Shown piece after piece: positions 6,843 through 8,932 of a stretch of 8,932 nucleotides of DNA. The stretch lies in NCBI GenBank assembly GCA_003451975.1, contig DMIX01000325.1:1-8932 (forward strand), written 5' to 3'. How positions within the stretch are numbered: position 1 is the stretch's first letter; every line of letters begins with the position of its first letter. The DNA comes from Propionibacteriaceae bacterium (GTDB taxonomy: Bacteria; Actinomycetota; Actinomycetes; Propionibacteriales; Propionibacteriaceae). The notes beneath the pieces are model-generated. The model was not told where the DNA came from, did no database searches, and saw only the letters and a program-made list of their open reading frames with translations. The translations under genes were made by a program, and so were the position numbers.

Positions 6843-7174
6843 GCCAATTCACTATCGACGAAGTGTCGCCGGAACGGGCCATCATTCGAGCCGGCAACCG
6901 GCTCAACATGGTGAGTGCCCCCCAACTGCGCGAAACCGTCAACAAGGCTGTGAACTCCGGACGCAGCCACGTGGTGGTGGATCTTTCAGCCACCGAATTC
7001 ATGGACTCCTCGGGGCTGGGTGCGCTGATCGGCGCCCTCAAGACAGCCCGCGCCGCCGGCGGTGACCTGCGCATCGCGGCGGCGGGGCAGCAAGTCCTGA
7101 TGGTGCTCCAACTCTCGAACATGGATCGCATACTGAGGCCCTACGATGACCCCGCAACCGCCTTCGCAGACTAG
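6839..7174 (+). CDS. STAS-domain anti-sigma-factor-antagonist-like protein
   Basis: A 111-residue single STAS domain, the usual size of SpoIIAA/RsbV proteins. The core motif VVVDLSATEFMDSSGLGAL (45-63) contains D56-S57-S58-G59. S57 aligns with the serine that RsbW-type kinases phosphorylate and RsbU-type phosphatases restore. In the classical circuit the unphosphorylated form binds the kinase and frees a sigma factor. Here both converter enzymes are in the same operon but no sigma factor is. The start at 6839 overlaps the glycosyltransferase stop (ATGA) and has a strong GAGGAGG ribosome site at 6825-6831, seven bases upstream. The last ten codons overlap the next gene in another frame. The preceding synthase makes it a candidate direct or indirect regulator of polysaccharide synthesis. 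Confidence 0.92.
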   Translation: MSQFTIDEVSPERAIIRAGNRLNMVSAPQLRETVNKAVNSGRSHVVVDLSATEFMDSSGLGALIGALKTARAAGGDLRIAAAGQQVLMVLQLSNMDRILRPYDDPATAFAD

Positions 7175-7577
7175 TCATCACGCGGCGATTCACACCCCGC
7201 CGCACACCGTTGATGACGCCCACGACTTCCTGCAGTCGGTGTGGACGCAGCATCCTGACGTAGCCGCCGAGGATCGGATGGCCCTAGAGACGGTCCTCAG
7301 TGAGCTGATCACCAACGTCATCCAGCACAACCCTGACCGGGAGGTGCTGTGCGAGGTCGACATGACCATCACCCCGACGCACTGCCTGCTGAACACCACC
7401 GATAGTGGAAACCGGCTCGATCCGCCGCCACAGGCCAACGCCATGCCACCAGAGCTGGCAGAAAGCGGACGCGGGCTCGCCCTCATCTATCTGCTCGCTG
7501 ACGAGGTCGACTACCGCTGGAGCGGTGGCCGCAATCTGTGGGCGATTCAGCGACTCCGCATCGCCGCCACCGACTGA
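7146..7577 (+). CDS. RsbW-like serine kinase / anti-sigma factor (HATPase)
   Basis: A 143-residue GHKL ATPase domain of the RsbW/SpoIIAB group, with no histidine-kinase dimerisation region. The N-box is SELITNVIQHN (52-62; E53, N57, H61). The G1 box is TTDSG (84-88; D86 and G88) and the G2 box is ESGRGLALIYLL (106-117). Proteins of this type phosphorylate the serine of a partner STAS protein, here presumably S57 of the upstream product, and often sequester a sigma factor or another target. The first 20 residues are Pro/His/Thr-rich and unlikely to be folded. ATG 7146 lies inside the STAS gene (29-base overlap) with GAGG at 7135-7138 seven bases upstream, suggesting coupled translation and balanced stoichiometry. 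It is the last gene of the operon; its stop is one base from the stop of the convergent gene. Confidence 0.9.
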   Translation: MTPQPPSQTSHHAAIHTPPHTVDDAHDFLQSVWTQHPDVAAEDRMALETVLSELITNVIQHNPDREVLCEVDMTITPTHCLLNTTDSGNRLDPPPQANAMPPELAESGRGLALIYLLADEVDYRWSGGRNLWAIQRLRIAATD

Positions 7578-7589
7578 TTCAGCTCAGTC
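7572..7589. terminator. Hairpin shared by two convergent stop codons, possible bidirectional terminator
   Basis: GACTGA (7572-7577) and TCAGTC (7584-7589) form a perfect 6-bp stem with a 6-base loop. The left arm contains the plus-strand kinase stop (TGA 7575-7577), and the loop contains the minus-strand stop (7579-7581). There is no U-tract on either strand and the stem is short, so it may be a weak terminator only. Still, it is the only candidate in the region, because no intergenic DNA exists between the two operons. Confidence 0.35.
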
Positions 7590-8487
7590 CGACGTCCTGC
7601 AGCCACTGTTTGGCGACCTGGTCGGCGTCCTTCTTGTCGGTGACGACCTGACTGACCAGGCTGGCCAAGGTGGCGGTGTCCAGGGTGGCCGAGACGGCGT
7701 TCAACGTGTCGCTCACCTGGGTGGTCGCCACCTCAGTACCGATGACCGGCACCACATTCTGTGAGCCGAAGAACCCTTTGGTGTCGGTGAGAGTGACAAA
7801 ACCGTTGGCAGTGATGGCCGGATCGGTGGTGAACAGGTTCGCAGCCTGCACCTGCCCGTTCTTCAACGCCTGTACGGTCAACGGGCCGGCGGTGTCGAGA
7901 GCCTTGAAGCTCTTGAACTGCAAACCGTAGGTCTTCTTCAGGCCGGGAACCCCGTAGCTGCGGGTCTTCCACTCCGGCGGGCCGCCCAACACCATCTGCG
8001 AGGCGTGGGGAGCCAGGTCTTCGATGGTCGTCAAGCCGTAAGTCTCGGCCGTCTGCTTGGTGACGGTGATCGAATCGTTGTCCTGAGCCGGCGCGGGGTC
8101 GAGCACCGTCAGGTTCGCCGGCAGAGCGGCCTTCACCGCGGCCAAAGCTGCCTCGGTCGTGCTGGTGTCGGCGTCCGGGTTGAGGTACTTGGCGAAGGCT
8201 CCGGTGTATTCGGGGATCAGATTGATCTCGCCGCTCTTCAGCGCCGGCACGTAGGTCTCCCGCGATCCGATATTCAGTTTCGTCGTGACCGTCACGCCCT
8301 TGGCTCGAAGGGCTTGGGCGTAGATCTGGGCCAACAGTTCGCTCTCGGGGAAGTTGGCCGAACCAACCACGACCGCCGTCGAACCCTCGCTGGCGCTCGG
8401 CGAGCTGTCCAGGGGATTGGTCGAGGAACAGGAAGCCAGCCCCAAGGTCGCGATCACGACGGCCAGCACCACGCTTATCTTCTTCAT
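7579..8487 (-). CDS. Osmoprotectant (betaine/choline-type) ABC transporter substrate-binding lipoprotein
   Basis: A 302-residue lipoprotein of the OpuAC/ProX/OsmF family, which delivers compatible solutes such as glycine betaine, choline or carnitine to an ABC permease. The signal peptide (1-19) ends in the lipobox LASC with Cys20 as lipidation site. A Ser/Pro-rich tether (about 21-37) follows. The mature domain starts with VVVGSANFPESELLAQIYA (39-57), and further family landmarks are NLIPEYTGAFAKYL (89-102), GGPPEWKTRSYG (168-179) and LTVQALKNGQVQAANLFTTD (203-222). The exact ligand cannot be decided without mapping the aromatic cage. AGGAG four bases upstream of ATG 8487 is a good ribosome site. 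The permease gene ends only 13 bases before, so both are co-transcribed from a promoter outside the window. Confidence 0.92.
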   Translation of the reverse strand: MKKISVVLAVVIATLGLASCSSTNPLDSSPSASEGSTAVVVGSANFPESELLAQIYAQALRAKGVTVTTKLNIGSRETYVPALKSGEINLIPEYTGAFAKYLNPDADTSTTEAALAAVKAALPANLTVLDPAPAQDNDSITVTKQTAETYGLTTIEDLAPHASQMVLGGPPEWKTRSYGVPGLKKTYGLQFKSFKALDTAGPLTVQALKNGQVQAANLFTTDPAITANGFVTLTDTKGFFGSQNVVPVIGTEVATTQVSDTLNAVSATLDTATLASLVSQVVTDKKDADQVAKQWLQDVGLS

Positions 8488-8500
8488 CTCTCTCCTGTCG

Positions 8501-8932
8501 TCAGTTCGTGCTCAGGTGTTCTCGGAGCCCTCGCCGGGTCACCACTGAGGAGGTGAGGCCCGGCGAGACCACCAATCGTTGGAATCCAACGAAAACCACA
8601 TCCACCACCATGGCCAGAGCAGCCACGAGGACCGCGCCGCCAGCCATCTGGCCGTAGTCACGATAGGCCTGGCCATCGATCAAGAACCGGCCCAGACCGC
8701 CCAGGCTCACCGAGGCGGCCAGAGTCGCGGTAGCGATCACCTGGAGTGCGGCTGAGCGCAGTCCGCCAAGCATCAGCGGCAATGCGCACGGCAGTTCCAC
8801 GTTCAACAACACCTGGTGACCAACCATTCCCATGCCGCGAGCAGCATCGACGGCCTGTCGATCAACGGCTTCGACACCGGCGTAGGCCCCGGCCAGGATC
8901 GGCGGGATCGCCAGAATCACCAGCACCAGGAT
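8501..8932 (-). CDS. Osmoprotectant ABC transporter permease, partial (N-terminal part outside window)
   Basis: The last 143 residues of an inner-membrane permease of the OpuCB/OpuCD/ProW type. The frame is open to the window edge, so the real start is outside. Visible are a hydrophobic segment (ILVLVILAIPPILAGAYAGV) and the EAA loop that couples to the ATPase (EAVDRQAVDAARGMGM, spanning about 8875-8828). Further hydrophobic segments follow (about 8779-8680 and 8635-8580). The Arg-rich tail after the final segment is cytoplasmic. It directly precedes the binding-lipoprotein gene on the same strand with 13 bases between them. The ATPase subunit, and a second permease if present, should be encoded beyond position 8932. 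Confidence 0.9.
   Translation of the reverse strand: MLVLVILAIPPILAGAYAGVEAVDRQAVDAARGMGMVGHQVLLNVELPCALPLMLGGLRSAALQVIATATLAASVSLGGLGRFLIDGQAYRDYGQMAGGAVLVAALAMVVDVVFVGFQRLVVSPGLTSSVVTRRGLREHLSTN

Overview
The window is GC-rich, with third codon positions strongly biased to G/C. It looks like an actinobacterial (Actinomycetota) chromosome: GTG or leaderless starts preceded by a bare -10 hexamer, a single-ACT threonine dehydratase, and tightly overlapping ATGA operon junctions. The genus cannot be named from the sequence. I see no mobile elements, tRNA/rRNA genes or CRISPR arrays, and no gene-free stretch longer than about 90 bases.

Layout. Positions 68-1462 (+) encode an RmuC-family protein, ended by a hairpin that spans its stop codon. 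Positions 1542-2783 (+) encode threonine ammonia-lyase (ilvA), preceded by a 13-bp palindrome and a -10-like hexamer. Positions 2869-7577 (+) form a compact four-gene operon: a membrane-anchored MASE1-PAS-PP2C (RsbU/SpoIIE-type) phosphatase, a cellulose-synthase-like membrane glycosyltransferase, a STAS anti-sigma-factor-antagonist-like protein, and an RsbW-like HATPase kinase. The genes overlap by 4, 4 and 29 bases. Positions 8932-7579 (-) encode the end of an osmoprotectant ABC operon: a permease cut by the window edge, then a substrate-binding lipoprotein. The last gene on each strand converges with its stop codon one base from the other, inside a shared small hairpin.

The most interesting region is the four-gene operon. 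It has all three parts of a partner-switching circuit (phosphatase, Ser-phosphorylatable STAS protein, kinase) but no sigma factor. In the position where an effector would sit is a polysaccharide synthase. That synthase lacks the C-terminal PilZ (c-di-GMP) domain of BcsA and carries a helical insertion of about 146 residues between its donor-site half and its TED/QxxRW half. My hypothesis is that a signal sensed by MASE1/PAS sets the phosphorylation state of the STAS protein, which then gates exopolysaccharide synthesis post-translationally, perhaps through the insertion. The domains and operon layout are read directly from the sequence; the control of the synthase is inference.
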